A DNA stretch of 64,000 nucleotides from an uncultured Litoreibacter sp. (GCF_947501785.1 NZ_CANMXB010000001.1:2003048-2067047); one strand, 5' to 3'; shown: positions 16,762-27,254, counted from the stretch's first letter. Translations and numbers: made by a program. The notes: generated by a model from the sequence alone, not told the origin.

Positions 16762-18138
16762 GTGCATCAACCGCGCCTGGCGCGAGAACGGGTCGGCCGA
16801 GGTCGGTTTCGCACCGGATTGCACTGCAATCACCCGCCGCCCCAACCACCAGGCCAGCACCCCGAACAACACGCCGCCCACGGCCTGCCCGATCAAAACA
16901 CCCGCCGCGCCCAGCCACCAGGCAAACAGCATCACAAACGGGATCGTCCCCAACGTGTGCCGCCCCCAGTTCACCCATGTCGAATAGAACGGGTGACCCA
17001 GATTGTTGAAGGCCGAATTCGCCACGAAGATCGTGCCGTTGAAGAAGAACAGCAGCGCCAGCGGGCCGCAGAACAGATAGATCAGCTCGACCGCGATGCC
17101 TTCGGCCTGAAACAGCGCCACGATAGGATCGCGCAGAAAGAACAGCAGCCCGCTGACCAACACCACGTAAATGCCTATGAATAGCAGCCCCTCGTTGAAT
17201 GCTTTGCCGACCCTGTCATGCCGCCCTCCGCCGAAATTCTGCCCGATGATCGGCCCCAATGCACCCGACAGCGCGAAAATCACCGCAAAGGAGATCGGTG
17301 TGATGCGGGAGACAATGGCCATGCCCGCTACGGCCACTTCGCCAAATTCCGCCATGGCGCGGGTGACGTATCCCTGCCCGATAGGGGTGGCTAGCTGCGT
17401 CAGGATGGCGGGGAGTGCGATGCCGAACACCGCACCGAAATCCTTTATCAGCGCGGGCATATGCGGCGCGTCAATGCCGCCATGACGTTTGATGATCGGG
17501 ACCAACGCCGTCGCCGCTATCGTGACCCGCGCAACCACGCTGGCCAGTGCGGCGCCTTGCAGATCCAGCCCCGCCCCAAAGATCAGGATGGGGTCCAGCA
17601 CTGCATTTACGAGCCCGCCGTAAATGGTGGCCATCATCGCGCCGCGCGCGTCGCCATAGGCCCGCAGGATCGCCCCGCCCATCATGCCGATCATAAGGAA
17701 CGGAAGGCTCGGAACGATAATCTGCAAATAGCTGATGGCCAGTGCCTGCGTGTCCCCGCTCGCACCCACCAGCGATGTCAGGTAGCCCAGGTTCATCCAC
17801 ACCAGCGCCGAGAAAGCGATGCCGAACGCCACCCCGTAGACCAGCGAATTGGTGATCAACTGCCGCGCCCGCGCCTCGTCCGAATTGCCCAATGCGCGCG
17901 ACACCAGCGCCCCCGCCGCGATCGCCATGCCGATCCCGAAAGAGGTGGTGAAAAACAGGATCGCGCCCGCGTAGCCCACAGCCGCCGCCAAAGCCGCGTT
18001 GCCCAGCATCGAAATGAAGATCATGTCGACAAAGTCGACCGCAAACACCGCGATCAGCCCGACCGACGCGGTCAGCGACATCACCGAGATATGTTTGAAC
18101 AGGTTGCCTTCGAGGAACTTCGCGGTCTCTTGTGCCAT
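16741..18138 (-). CDS. MATE family efflux transporter
   Basis: 465 residues with about twelve hydrophobic helices in two similar halves. Features such as GNAALAAAVGYAGAILFF near residue 42 and GALGPIIGQNFGGGRHDRVG near 295 are typical of the MATE/NorM-DinF class, which exports cationic compounds using Na+ or H+. Located 18 bp downstream of glpK on the same strand, it is probably co-transcribed with glpDK, though a role in glycerol metabolism is not obvious. Confidence 0.87.
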   Translation of the reverse strand: MAQETAKFLEGNLFKHISVMSLTASVGLIAVFAVDFVDMIFISMLGNAALAAAVGYAGAILFFTTSFGIGMAIAAGALVSRALGNSDEARARQLITNSLVYGVAFGIAFSALVWMNLGYLTSLVGASGDTQALAISYLQIIVPSLPFLMIGMMGGAILRAYGDARGAMMATIYGGLVNAVLDPILIFGAGLDLQGAALASVVARVTIAATALVPIIKRHGGIDAPHMPALIKDFGAVFGIALPAILTQLATPIGQGYVTRAMAEFGEVAVAGMAIVSRITPISFAVIFALSGALGPIIGQNFGGGRHDRVGKAFNEGLLFIGIYVVLVSGLLFFLRDPIVALFQAEGIAVELIYLFCGPLALLFFFNGTIFVANSAFNNLGHPFYSTWVNWGRHTLGTIPFVMLFAWWLGAAGVLIGQAVGGVLFGVLAWWLGRRVIAVQSGAKPTSADPFSRQARLMHLLHMRR

Positions 18139-18156
18139 GCCGTCCCTCGATGTTTG

Positions 18157-19647
18157 CTAGACCGAAAGCGTCGCCGCCACTGCCTTTTTCCACGCCCCAT
18201 ATTTGCGCGAACGGGTGTCCTCGTCCATCCCCGGCTCGAACCGGCGCTCCAACGCCCAATTCGCAGCAAAGCCCGCTTGATCCGGGTAAATCCCCGCCCG
18301 CATACCGGCCAACCAAGCGGCACCCAAAGCCGTCGTCTCCAACACCTCCGGCCGGTCCACCTGCGCCCCGATAATGTCGCTCAGGAATTGCATGGCCCAG
18401 TCGCTTGCTGTCATGCCACCATCGACCCGCAGCACGTTCTCGCCGCCATCTGATCCAGACCAATCCGCGGTCATCGCCTCCAGCAGGTCCCGCGTCTGAT
18501 AGCCCACGCTTTCCAGCGCAGCCTTCGCAAACTCCTCCGGACCCGTCCCCCGCGTCAGCCCGTAAATCGCGCCGCGGCAGTCCGCGTCCCAATAGGGCGC
18601 ACCCAAGCCGGTAAAGGCTGGAACCAAGATCACGTCCTGTCCGGCATCGGCCTTGTCCGCCAAAGGCTGCGTCTCTGACGCTTCGCGAATGATCTTCAGC
18701 CCGTCTCGCAGCCATTGCACCACGGCACCTGCAATGAAGATCGAGCCCTCAAGCGCATAGGTCGGCTTGCCATCAAACTGATACGCAATCGTCGTCAGCA
18801 GCCGATTCTCTGACGTCACTGGAGCATCCCCCGTGTTCAGAAGCGCAAAACACCCCGTCCCATAGGTTGATTTCAACATCCCCGGCTCAAAGCAGGCCTG
18901 CCCGACTGTCGCCGCTTGTTGGTCACCAGCCACGCCCAGAATGGGGATCTCGACCCCAAACAAATCCGCTCGCGCCATGCCAAAATCCGCCGCGCAATCT
19001 AGCACCTCGGGCAGCATCCCCATAGGGATGCCAAACATCTCGCATATGGTCGTGGACCAACGGCCCTTCTTGATATCGTACAGCAACGTCCGCGCCGCGT
19101 TGGTGGCGTCCGTCACATGCCGCGCGCCGCCTGTCAGCTTCCAGATGATGTAGCTGTCCACGGTACCAAACAGCAGCTCGCCCGCCTCGGCCCGCGCTTT
19201 GACACCCTCCACATTCTCCAAAATCCAGCGCAGCTTGGTGCCAGAAAAATACGGGTCGCACAGCAGCCCCGTGCGTTCAGTAAACATCGGCTCGTGCCCG
19301 CCGTCGCGCAATTCCTTGCAATACTCGCTGGTCCGCCGGTCCTGCCAGACAATCGCGTTATGCACCGGCTTGCCGGTCTCTTTGTCCCACACCACCGTTG
19401 TTTCACGCTGGTTGGTGATGCCGATGGCGGCAATGTCCTCGCCCTTCAACCCGGCCCGTTCCAACGCCGCGCGGCAGGTGCCTGCCACGGTGGTCCAAAG
19501 ATCATCCGGCTCATGCTCAACCCAGCCCGACTTGGGAAAATGCTGTGTGAACTCTTCCTGTGCCTGCGCCACGATCTTCATGTCGCCGTCGAAAATGATC
19601 GCCCGGCTTGATGTGGTCCCTTGGTCAATGGCCAGAATATGGGTCAT
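18157..19647 (-). CDS. glpK: Glycerol kinase
   Basis: 496 residues, the usual length. Begins [20 protein letters not shown], the phosphate-1 motif of FGGY kinases, and contains [12 protein letters not shown] and [16 protein letters not shown] that match glycerol kinases. It phosphorylates glycerol to sn-glycerol-3-phosphate in the cytoplasm. Start overlaps the glpD stop by four bases (ATGA), so the two are translationally coupled. Confidence 0.96.
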   Translation of the reverse strand: MTHILAIDQGTTSSRAIIFDGDMKIVAQAQEEFTQHFPKSGWVEHEPDDLWTTVAGTCRAALERAGLKGEDIAAIGITNQRETTVVWDKETGKPVHNAIVWQDRRTSEYCKELRDGGHEPMFTERTGLLCDPYFSGTKLRWILENVEGVKARAEAGELLFGTVDSYIIWKLTGGARHVTDATNAARTLLYDIKKGRWSTTICEMFGIPMGMLPEVLDCAADFGMARADLFGVEIPILGVAGDQQAATVGQACFEPGMLKSTYGTGCFALLNTGDAPVTSENRLLTTIAYQFDGKPTYALEGSIFIAGAVVQWLRDGLKIIREASETQPLADKADAGQDVILVPAFTGLGAPYWDADCRGAIYGLTRGTGPEEFAKAALESVGYQTRDLLEAMTADWSGSDGGENVLRVDGGMTASDWAMQFLSDIIGAQVDRPEVLETTALGAAWLAGMRAGIYPDQAGFAANWALERRFEPGMDEDTRSRKYGAWKKAVAATLSV

Positions 19648-21227
19648 GGCTTGCCTCCCTCAGCGCGCATAAAGTCGTCCAGAACTTTGATCTCGGATGC
19701 GGTCATCCGCAACCCCAGCTTGGAGCGCCGCCACACCACGTCCTCCGCCTCCCGCGCATATTCATTGGCCATCAGCCAGCGAATTTCCGTGGCCGTTAGC
19801 GTGGCTCCGAAGCTTTGCCCCAAATCCTCCGCCGCTTTGGCGTCACCCAACATGTCCCGCGCTTCAGTCCCGAAAGCGCGGATCAGGCGACTTGCCCAGA
19901 ACGCATCCAAGAACAGAAAGTCCTGCCGCAGACCGGCGATCATCCCATCCACATCCGCAACCGCGAAGTCTCCCCCCGGCATCGGGGCACCCGCCGTCCA
20001 CGGCTTGTCGCGCATGTCCAGATACGGGCTGATCTTCTCCAACGCATGCTCTGCCAGCTTGCGATAGGTCGTGATCTTGCCGCCAAACACGTTCAGCATC
20101 GGCGCGCCAGCTTGCTCATTCACTTTCAACACGTAGTCCCGCGTCGCCGCCGTCGCCGATTTGGCCCCGTCATCATAAAGGGGCCGCACGCCGGAATAGG
20201 TCCACACGATGTCATCCGCGCTGATATCTTGCTTGAAATACTGGTTGGCGAAGGCCAGCAGATAGTCCCGCTCCTCATCTGAACATTCGGGTTCTATATC
20301 CGGCTCTGAATGTTCCGCATCCGTGGTGCCGATCAAGGTGAAATCCGTCTCATACGGAATGGCAAAAATGATCCGACCGTCTTCGCCTTGGAAGAAGTAG
20401 CATTTCTCGTGGTCAAACAGCTTCTTCGTCACAATGTGGCTGCCCTTGACCAGCCGCACGCCCTCGGTCGCGTTGATCCGCACCGTGTTGTGAATAATGT
20501 CGCCCACCCACGGCCCTGCCGCGTTGACCAGCATCTTGGCGCGACGGGTGATGATCTCACCCTTGGCCAAATCCTCCAGCGTAATCTCCCACAGCCCGTC
20601 GCGCACCTCGGCCGAAATCACCTTTGTGCGTGTCATCACCTCCGCGCCGCGCGCTTCTGCGTCCCGCGCGTTCAGCACGACCAATCGGGAATCCTCGATC
20701 CAGCAGTCGCTATATTCAAACGCGGTTTCAAACCGGTCTTCCAGTGGCTCCCCCTCCGGCGCAGTCAGCAAATCCAGCGTCTTGGTGCCCGGCAAAATCT
20801 CCCGCCCGCCAAGATTGTCATAGAGAAACAGTCCAAACCGAATCATCCATGCGGGCCTGCGTCCCTTCATCCATGGCATGAAGAAACTCAGCAGCTTGGA
20901 GGCAGGCGTGTCCCCCTCAAACCGCATATCCTTGTGATAGGGCAGCACAAACCGCATCGGCCACGAGATGTGCGGCATTGCCCTCAGCAGCGTTTCCCGC
21001 TCGATCAGCGCCTCGCGCACCAGTCGGATCTCGCCGTATTCCAGATAGCGCAGCCCGCCGTGAAACAGCTTGGTGGAAGACGAGGACGTGGCCCAAGCCA
21101 AATCCTTCATTTCCGCCAAGGAGACGCTCATCCCCCTCCCTGCCGCGTCCCGCGCGATGCCGCATCCGTTGATGCCGCCGCCAATGACGAAAAGGTCTGT
21201 TACGTGCTCGGACATGTCTCGACTCAT
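19644..21227 (-). CDS. glpD: Glycerol-3-phosphate dehydrogenase (aerobic, FAD-dependent)
   Basis: 527 residues. FAD motif [19 protein letters not shown] near residues 14-32, then [19 protein letters not shown], a GlpD hallmark, and [14 protein letters not shown] near 375. It oxidises sn-glycerol-3-phosphate to dihydroxyacetone phosphate and passes electrons to the quinone pool at the inner membrane. The start may be ATG 21227 or 21215; neither has a strong ribosome-binding site. First gene of glpD-glpK-MATE and divergent from glpR. Confidence 0.95.
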   Translation of the reverse strand: MSRDMSEHVTDLFVIGGGINGCGIARDAAGRGMSVSLAEMKDLAWATSSSSTKLFHGGLRYLEYGEIRLVREALIERETLLRAMPHISWPMRFVLPYHKDMRFEGDTPASKLLSFFMPWMKGRRPAWMIRFGLFLYDNLGGREILPGTKTLDLLTAPEGEPLEDRFETAFEYSDCWIEDSRLVVLNARDAEARGAEVMTRTKVISAEVRDGLWEITLEDLAKGEIITRRAKMLVNAAGPWVGDIIHNTVRINATEGVRLVKGSHIVTKKLFDHEKCYFFQGEDGRIIFAIPYETDFTLIGTTDAEHSEPDIEPECSDEERDYLLAFANQYFKQDISADDIVWTYSGVRPLYDDGAKSATAATRDYVLKVNEQAGAPMLNVFGGKITTYRKLAEHALEKISPYLDMRDKPWTAGAPMPGGDFAVADVDGMIAGLRQDFLFLDAFWASRLIRAFGTEARDMLGDAKAAEDLGQSFGATLTATEIRWLMANEYAREAEDVVWRRSKLGLRMTASEIKVLDDFMRAEGGKP

Positions 21228-21256
21228 CTTTTTGACTACAGCCCCTACACATATGT

Positions 21257-21300
21257 TTACTTTCGTTTCGTCAAGTTTTAGTTTCGCTTTACTTTCGTAT
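21257..21300. promoter_or_regulatory. Candidate GlpR operator: three direct repeats between glpD and glpR
   Basis: The motif TTAsTTTCGyTT occurs three times: 21257-21268 (TTACTTTCGTTT), 21278-21289 (TTAGTTTCGCTT) and 21289-21300 (TTACTTTCGTAT, last positions diverge). Offsets are 21 and 11 bp, so all face the same side of the helix. It lies within the 83-bp gap between divergent glpD and glpR, where a DeoR-family repressor would be expected to bind. Confidence 0.6.
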
Positions 21301-21310
21301 TGGATCTGAA

Positions 21311-22069
21311 ATGGCCGAAAACTTCCGACAAACCGACATTCTGGAGATCGCGCAGACCGAGGGCCGCGTGTCAGTCGACGACTTGGCAGAGCGGTTCAAC
21401 ATCTCGGTGCAAACCATCCGCAAGGACCTCAGTGAACTAGCTGACAGCGGGCAACTCAAACGCGTGCACGGCGGCGCGATCCTGCCCTCCGGCGTGACGA
21501 ATATCGGTTACGACGAACGCCGCGAGCTGAACCGCGCCGCGAAAACACGCATCGCCAAACGGTGCGCCGCTGACATCCCCGACAACGCCTCCGTCTTCCT
21601 CAACATCGGCACCAGCACGGAGGCCGTGGCCCGCGAGCTGCTCACCCACCGCAACCTCATGGTCGTCACCAACAACATGAACATCGCGCAAATCCTCAGC
21701 GCAAACCCCGATTGCGAGGTGATTGTCGCCGGAGGCACCCTGCGTCGCTCCGACGGTGGGCTGACGGGGCCGCTAACAGTTCAAATGATCCAGGCTTTCA
21801 AATTCGACTATGCCGTCATCGGCTGCTCCGCCTTGGACCTGGACGGTGACATTCTGGATTTCGACATTCAGGAAGTCGGCGTCAGCCAAGCAATCATCGA
21901 CCGCTCCCGCGAGCGTTTCTTGGTCGCCGACACCACCAAATTAACCCGCCCCGCCCCCGTCCGCATCGCTTCCCTGAAGGACCTCACACGGTTTTACACG
22001 GACGCGCAGCCTGCAATGGGTGCTCTTGAAAAATGCATGCGTTGGGGAACAGAAGTCGTGGTCGCATAA
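21311..22069 (+). CDS. glpR: DeoR-family repressor of the glycerol genes
   Basis: 252 residues. The N-terminal winged helix-turn-helix reads RVSVDDLAERFNISVQTIRKDL, the DeoR signature, followed by LKRVHGGA. The C-terminal sugar-phosphate sensor domain contains NIGTSTEAVAREL and VAGGTLRRSDGGLTG. In homologues glycerol-3-phosphate releases it from DNA. Divergent from glpD across a repeat-containing operator region; that context gives the gene name. Confidence 0.9.
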   Translation: MAENFRQTDILEIAQTEGRVSVDDLAERFNISVQTIRKDLSELADSGQLKRVHGGAILPSGVTNIGYDERRELNRAAKTRIAKRCAADIPDNASVFLNIGTSTEAVARELLTHRNLMVVTNNMNIAQILSANPDCEVIVAGGTLRRSDGGLTGPLTVQMIQAFKFDYAVIGCSALDLDGDILDFDIQEVGVSQAIIDRSRERFLVADTTKLTRPAPVRIASLKDLTRFYTDAQPAMGALEKCMRWGTEVVVA

Positions 22070-22569
22070 AGCGATCCAGACTTTGGCAACGTTGTCAGTC
22101 GGCATCGCTCTGCCGACTGTGAACGTCCACTATGCGGGACGAAGCTGCCGTTTGGTGAGGGCATCGCCGGACCGCGGGATGGCGACCCAACAGCCATTCG
22201 GCAGCACTTTATGGCAGCAAGGTCATCTTCCGAACATTCGATGCGCCAAGGCCAACAAAATCGCCAGCCCTGTCGGGCGGTCTGGCGATGCCCGGGGCCT
22301 GACGGCCTGTTAACCGGGCTGGTGCAAAGAATTCAAGTCGGCTGACAAGGGCTCCTTTCAGACATTGAACGAATACAGCTACTGAATCCCTTCAAAAGGC
22401 ACATTGGCCCTACGCTAATGTACACCACCGGCAACTCGCATTGCCAGCGGTCGGCCTAGCCTTCACCGACAGAGAGGCCCTTGCAGGAAATTTCGGGGCT
22501 AGTTGGCATGCAAAGATATATGAAACCGTAAAGCCTTCAGAATCCTACTTGTCCCCAGCTTGCAGGACC
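22070..22569. other. Intergenic region of 500 bp with two hairpins and no convincing gene
   Basis: A 9-bp perfect stem, CAGTCGGCA (22096-22104) with TGCCGACTG (22111-22119), follows glpR and may stop its transcription, although no T run follows. A second structure, ATCGCCAG (22260-22267) with CTGGCGAT (22282-22289) enclosing CCC-TGTC-GGG, lies further on. Open frames across the stretch lack ribosome-binding sites and known motifs. It marks the end of the operon that ends at 22570. Confidence 0.5.
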
Positions 22570-23403
22570 TCAGTCTTCCTTGTCCGGAATGGCCATCTGC
22601 CCCATCGGAGATACCCCCAAAACAGCCGAAGCAAACGGGCCCCCATGGCAGGTCTGGCCCAGATCAGACAGGTCCGCCGCAGGCTCCTTAGCGAAGACCT
22701 CTTCGGCATAGATTTCGGCATTGTCCTTGGGTCGGTACCCGAGGAAAGCCGCCGCCGAATTGTCCACCGGGCAGCGGTCATTATTGGACACCCCATAGAC
22801 CACCGTGAACCCCACAACCGGCGTATCAATGGACCGCGCCACAAGCTGCCGCAGGTCATCAAAGCTCAGCCAGGACCCCAGCGCCCGCGCGTTGCCGGGC
22901 TTGGAGGTGGCCGAATAGATCCGAAGGTGAACACTCTCGATCCCCTCCTTCTCCCAATACATCCGGCCCAGATCCTCGGTGAAGCATTTGGCGAAGCCGT
23001 AGTAGGTGTCAGGCCGGTGCGGCATCTCGGTGTCGATCCGCGTGGTCTTGGGATACATCCCCATCGCGTGGATCGACGAGGCGTAGACCACACGTCGCAC
23101 CCCAAGCTGGCGCGCGGATTCCCAGATGTTGTAGGACCCCATGAAGTTCGGCCCCCACATCTGATCAAAGGGCAGCTCGTCCACAATCGCACCGAAATGC
23201 ACGACCATCTCGGCCCCTTCCAGCAGGGGCCGCACCTGATCCATCTCCGAGAGGTCTGCCTGCACGAAGGTCTCATTTTGCAGCAACGCGCCAACGCCCT
23301 CGGCAATGTCGGTGGACACCAGCTCGTCACACAACCCTGCCAACAGGCCGCGCAGCTCTTGCCCCAGATTGCCGTTGGCCCCGGTCAAAACGATCTTCTT
23401 CAT
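22570..23403 (-). CDS. NAD-dependent epimerase/dehydratase, uronate dehydrogenase-like
   Basis: 277 residues from ATG 23403, which has AGGAAG seven bases upstream; an in-frame TTG 18 bp earlier is rejected. Rossmann motif TGANGNLG near residue 7 and YxxxK (YGFAK, near 135) show an extended short-chain dehydrogenase. Segments such as VYASSIHAMGMYPKTTRI, CFTEDLGRMYWEKEG and FLGYRPKDNAE resemble Agrobacterium-type uronate dehydrogenase, which oxidises hexuronates to aldarolactones. Last gene of the operon 31348-22570, so its substrate is probably the operon's compound or an intermediate. Confidence 0.75.
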   Translation of the reverse strand: MKKIVLTGANGNLGQELRGLLAGLCDELVSTDIAEGVGALLQNETFVQADLSEMDQVRPLLEGAEMVVHFGAIVDELPFDQMWGPNFMGSYNIWESARQLGVRRVVYASSIHAMGMYPKTTRIDTEMPHRPDTYYGFAKCFTEDLGRMYWEKEGIESVHLRIYSATSKPGNARALGSWLSFDDLRQLVARSIDTPVVGFTVVYGVSNNDRCPVDNSAAAFLGYRPKDNAEIYAEEVFAKEPAADLSDLGQTCHGGPFASAVLGVSPMGQMAIPDKED

Positions 23404-23440
23404 GTTGGTCTTCCTTTTCAAACTTGGCCGCAGAGTGGCC

Positions 23441-24376
23441 TCAAGCGTCGCCCCGGTCCAGCGTTTTCAACACCCGGCCTGTGACAAGAGGCGTCAGATA
23501 CATCGGGATTTGGTAGCAGCCCACAAAGATAAGAAGCGGTGCCATCACCTGCTCTGGCAAGGCCACCAGAAACAGCGCGATGTTGCGGTTGCCCGCCATC
23601 ACCGTCAGCGCCGCAACGCGGTCCACGTCGGGGCCCCGCCGCAGGACCGCAAAGGCCAAGAATTGCAGCCCGAAGTTTACGGCCAGCACGAACCCCAGCC
23701 ACAACCAGAACCGTGACGGTTCATTCACCAGCGCTGCATTCACCGCCGACATAAGGCCCACAACGATCACTGCCAGCAACAGGGCGGAAGCCCCGTCAAC
23801 TGCCTTAAGCTCGTCCGCCGACGGCTCCTTCCACAGCACGCCCCGGATCAAGAACGCAAAGGCGGAGGACAGCCCGATCACCACCAATAGCCGCAAAGCA
23901 GCCAGGATCACTTCGGTGAAGCCTCCCAAGGCGGGCATGAGCCACAGAACCGGGATCACCGTCACCGGCAAGATAGCGGTCCCGATCAGCAAAAACCGCA
24001 TCGAGGTAGACGGCTCGAACCCCATCATCGCCACCATATTCGGCGCGCCAGAGATCGAGGACGCCATGGCGATGATCACAAAGGCCAAAGCGAACGGGCT
24101 ACCCAACCAGCCAAACGCGTATAGCACTGCAATGACCAACAGCGGGAAGGCCAGCTGCAGTAGCAAAAGCACCCGCAACGTCCCAAACATGTTGCCCTTC
24201 ATCGAGGCCCGCATCCGCTGCGGCCCGATCCGCAAAGCAGACAGAAACAACAGCCCCGCCACCATATGGGGGATGTAGGGCACCAACACGGCCGCCACTG
24301 ACGGCAACAGCAGCCCCGCCACGATGCCCGCAACCAGAACCCATGGCCCCTGGTCTGCAAGCCAGCGCAGGATCAT
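23441..24376 (-). CDS. Bile acid:sodium symporter (SBF/BASS) family membrane protein
   Basis: 311 residues with eight to ten hydrophobic helices. The MAGNRNIALFLVAL segment near residue 255 matches the conserved motif of BASS-family transporters, which carry organic anions with Na+. It abuts the TRAP permease gene (24377) with no gap, so the operon has two kinds of organic-anion carrier: the TRAP system for uptake and this one for either a second substrate or export of a product. Confidence 0.7.
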   Translation of the reverse strand: MILRWLADQGPWVLVAGIVAGLLLPSVAAVLVPYIPHMVAGLLFLSALRIGPQRMRASMKGNMFGTLRVLLLLQLAFPLLVIAVLYAFGWLGSPFALAFVIIAMASSISGAPNMVAMMGFEPSTSMRFLLIGTAILPVTVIPVLWLMPALGGFTEVILAALRLLVVIGLSSAFAFLIRGVLWKEPSADELKAVDGASALLLAVIVVGLMSAVNAALVNEPSRFWLWLGFVLAVNFGLQFLAFAVLRRGPDVDRVAALTVMAGNRNIALFLVALPEQVMAPLLIFVGCYQIPMYLTPLVTGRVLKTLDRGDA

Positions 24377-25690
24377 CTAGGCATTGGGCCCTTGTCGGAC
24401 GTTCTCAGGCAGCCATGTGGCGATGTCGGGGAAAACGATCAGCACGAAAACCATCAGCACCATAATCAAAAACATCGGGATCGCGGCGCGGGCGATATAG
24501 CCCATCTCGTGATCCGTCATGCCTTGCAGCACAAACAGGTTGAACCCAATCGGCGGGGTAATCTGCGCCATTTCGACGACGACCACGATGAAGATGCCGA
24601 ACCAGATCATGTCGATGCCCGCCTCGCGCACCATCGGCTCGACAATGGCCATGGTCAGCACGACGGATGAAATCCCATCGAGGAAGCAGCCAAGGACGAT
24701 GTAGAAGACCAATAGCACCATTAGCAGCTCGAACCGCGACAGCTCCCATTGCGCAATAGCGTCGGCCAGCCCGCGTGGCAGGCCGGTGAACCCCATCGCC
24801 AGCGACAGGAACGCAGCCCCCGCCAGGATCAGCGCAATCATCGCCGATGTTCGGGTCGCGCCCATGAGGCTTTCGGCGAATGTGCCCCAGTTCAAAGACC
24901 CCTGAACGCCCGCCAAAACCAATGCGCCAATGACGCCAATCGCGGCTGCTTCCGTCGCCGTGGCGAAACCCAAGAACATAGAGCCGATGACCACCGTGAT
25001 TAGGCACATAACGGGGATAAGGAATTTCGAATTCTTCATCTTCTCGCCAAAGCTCATCGCTGCTTCTTTGACCGGCTTCCAGTCGCCCGCGACGGTGGAG
25101 TAAATGCCGACATAAGCCATGAACATCGACGCCAGGACCAACCCCGGTACGATGCCCGCGAAGAACAGCTTGATGATGCTTTCGTTGATCGACACACCGT
25201 AGACGATCAGCGTCAGCGACGGCGGGATCATAAGACCCAGCGTTGCCGCGCCTGCCAGGGTGCCAATGACCATATGCTCGGGGTACTCGCGTTTGCGCAG
25301 CTCCGGGATGGACATCTTGCCCACCGTGGTCAGTGTGGCGGCTGACGAGCCGGAGACGGCGGCAAACACCGTGCAGCCCACAATATTGGTATGCACCAAC
25401 CCGCCCGGCAACCGCGCCATCCAAGGGGCAAGCCCGCGGAACATGTCTTGAGACAAGCGCGTTCGGAACAGGATTTCGCCCATCCAGATGAACAGCGGCA
25501 GTGCGGTCAGCGTCCATGAGGACGAGGCGCTCCAGATCGTGGTGGCCATTCGGTCGCCCGTCGGCCCGGAGGCGAACAGTTCCATCCCGACATAGGCGAC
25601 GCCAACCAGCGCCAGCCCGACCCAAACGCCGGAGCCCAAAAGCGCGAACAGCACAAACAGAAACAAGATGATGACATATGCTTGGTCCAT
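24377..25690 (-). CDS. TRAP transporter large permease subunit (DctM type)
   Basis: 437 residues from ATG 25690, about twelve hydrophobic segments. Motifs of DctM subunits are present, e.g. PSLTLIVYGVSINESIIKLF near 155 and ITPPIGFNLFVLQGM near 370. It forms the Na+-driven membrane channel of a tripartite periplasmic transporter with the DctQ protein 4 bp upstream and the binding protein at 26271. Confidence 0.92.
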   Translation of the reverse strand: MDQAYVIILFLFVLFALLGSGVWVGLALVGVAYVGMELFASGPTGDRMATTIWSASSSWTLTALPLFIWMGEILFRTRLSQDMFRGLAPWMARLPGGLVHTNIVGCTVFAAVSGSSAATLTTVGKMSIPELRKREYPEHMVIGTLAGAATLGLMIPPSLTLIVYGVSINESIIKLFFAGIVPGLVLASMFMAYVGIYSTVAGDWKPVKEAAMSFGEKMKNSKFLIPVMCLITVVIGSMFLGFATATEAAAIGVIGALVLAGVQGSLNWGTFAESLMGATRTSAMIALILAGAAFLSLAMGFTGLPRGLADAIAQWELSRFELLMVLLVFYIVLGCFLDGISSVVLTMAIVEPMVREAGIDMIWFGIFIVVVVEMAQITPPIGFNLFVLQGMTDHEMGYIARAAIPMFLIMVLMVFVLIVFPDIATWLPENVRQGPNA

Positions 25691-25694
25691 GTCG

Positions 25695-26210
25695 CTACTC
25701 CGCCTGCGTGTCGGTGACATCGCGGATGATGCGATGTTTGCCGGTCAAGAAAAGAGAAATCAGGTTGTCAGTCAGGGCAATCGCCAGAATGACCGCGCCG
25801 ATCAGCATGGGGGTCTGCGGTATCCACAACGGGGTCGCGTCCTGGCCTTGGCTGACGTCGTTGAATTTGATGGCAAAGCCCAGCATGCGGTAGATGAAAT
25901 AGCTCATGTACCACGCTACGGCGGTGCCGATGGCGAAGCACCAGACCTCAAGCCAGTAGCGGGCGCGCTCACCCAACGCGTTCAGAACAATCGACACACG
26001 GATATGGCTGCCTTTGTTCAGCGCGTTGGCAAAGGCCAGGAAAGACGCCGCCGCCATGGCGTAGCCGGCATAATCAGGCGCGCCGGGAAACACCTCGCCG
26101 GTCCAGCGGGCCAGCATTTGCACCACAATCAGAACCAGAATGATGATCAGGCACAACGCCGCCAGCACACCTGCGGCCGTATAAAGCCCGTCCAGTAGTT
26201 TACGTATCAT
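25695..26210 (-). CDS. TRAP transporter small permease subunit (DctQ type)
   Basis: 171 residues with four hydrophobic helices, the normal topology for DctQ. It begins MIRKLLDGLYTAAGVLAALCL and has a Phe/Ala-rich segment around ASFLAFANALNKGSHIRV, a typical DctQ feature. It lies between the binding-protein gene and the large permease gene and has no other candidate role. Confidence 0.88.
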   Translation of the reverse strand: MIRKLLDGLYTAAGVLAALCLIIILVLIVVQMLARWTGEVFPGAPDYAGYAMAAASFLAFANALNKGSHIRVSIVLNALGERARYWLEVWCFAIGTAVAWYMSYFIYRMLGFAIKFNDVSQGQDATPLWIPQTPMLIGAVILAIALTDNLISLFLTGKHRIIRDVTDTQAE

Positions 26211-26234
26211 CCCCTGCCCCCGCTAAGATGAAAA

Positions 26235-26262
26235 GCGCCCCGGTCTGTTCAGGCCGGGGCGC
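26235..26262 (-). terminator. Intra-operon hairpin after the TRAP binding-protein gene
   Basis: On the minus strand GCGCCCCGG pairs with CCGGGGCGC (plus positions 26254-26262 and 26235-26243), loop of ten, followed by TTTTC. It sits between the binding-protein stop and the small permease start. Such hairpins usually protect the upstream message or reduce read-through, giving more binding protein than permease. Confidence 0.7.
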
Positions 26263-26270
26263 AGATCGTC

Positions 26271-27254
26271 TTAATTGTTGAACGCGTCAACGATAGCCGC
26301 GCCATCGTCGCCAGCGGCTTGGAGCCACTCTGCGGTCATGGTTGCGCCGATCTCTTTCAGCTCCTCCACAAGGCCGTCACCAGCCCGACCAACGGTCATG
26401 CCGCCAGCCTTCAGGCCATCAAGCGTGAATTGTGTGTAAGCCTTGGAGGCCTCCAGACCCGCAGCAGCAGCCGTGTCGGCACATGCCTGCACAGCGGCCT
26501 TGTTCTCGTCCGAGACATCCGCCCACGCATCGTTATTCACCATTACGTGGTTGTAGGGCAGCCATGCGTCCACCTCGTAGAAGTGGCTCAGCGACTCCCA
26601 AACCTTGCGGTCATAGCCGGTCGCACCAGACGAGATCATCGATTCCGCCACACCCGTCGCGAAGGCCTGAGAAATCTCGGCTGCTTCGATGGTCACGGGC
26701 AACATGCCTGTCAGTTCAGCCAGGCGCGCGGTCGCGTTGTTGTACGACCGGAACTTGATACCTTCCATGTCAGCGACGGAGTTCACTTCCTTGTTGAAGT
26801 ACAGCCCCTGTGGCGGCCACGGAACAGAGTACAGCAACGTCAGGTTCTGGTCTGCCAGGATCTCTTCCAGCTTCGGCTTGGCCGCCTCAAACAGCTTGCC
26901 GGAGGCGTCAAAGGATGTGGCAAGGAACGGCACGGAGTCGAAGCCAAAGACGGCGTTTTCGTTCTGGTGGCCCGACAGCAGGCGCTCACCGATTGGGACC
27001 TGCCCCGTCTGGATCGCGCGTTTGATGTCAGCGCCTTTGAACAGCGAGCCGCCCGGATGTACGGTGATATCAATGGCGCCGCCAGTGCCTTCACGTACGC
27101 AGTCCGCAAATTTCACACCATTTTCGGAATGAAAATTCGAAGCAGAATACGCCATCGGCATGTCCCATTTCTGCGCGTGGCCATCGGCGAACGCAGGCGC
27201 GGCAACAGACGCGGTCAGCGCGGTCGCCATCATCAGGCTTGTGAGTTTTTTCAT
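26271..27254 (-). CDS. TRAP transporter substrate-binding protein (DctP type)
   Basis: 327 residues from ATG 27254. Signal peptide MKKLTSLMMATALTASVAAPAFA with cleavage before DGHAQKW. DctP landmarks include the segment around FRSYNNATARLAELTGMLPVTI near 160-180, which holds the conserved Arg that binds the substrate carboxylate. Periplasmic receptor of the TRAP system. A carboxylate ligand is implied by the Arg; the enzymes in the operon suggest an amino- or hydroxy-acid. Confidence 0.9.
   Translation of the reverse strand: MKKLTSLMMATALTASVAAPAFADGHAQKWDMPMAYSASNFHSENGVKFADCVREGTGGAIDITVHPGGSLFKGADIKRAIQTGQVPIGERLLSGHQNENAVFGFDSVPFLATSFDASGKLFEAAKPKLEEILADQNLTLLYSVPWPPQGLYFNKEVNSVADMEGIKFRSYNNATARLAELTGMLPVTIEAAEISQAFATGVAESMISSGATGYDRKVWESLSHFYEVDAWLPYNHVMVNNDAWADVSDENKAAVQACADTAAAAGLEASKAYTQFTLDGLKAGGMTVGRAGDGLVEELKEIGATMTAEWLQAAGDDGAAIVDAFNN

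Noticed and set aside
22070-22569. Small genes or a tRNA in the 500-bp gap after glpR
   Set aside because: The hairpins do not form a cloverleaf, and the open frames lack start signals.
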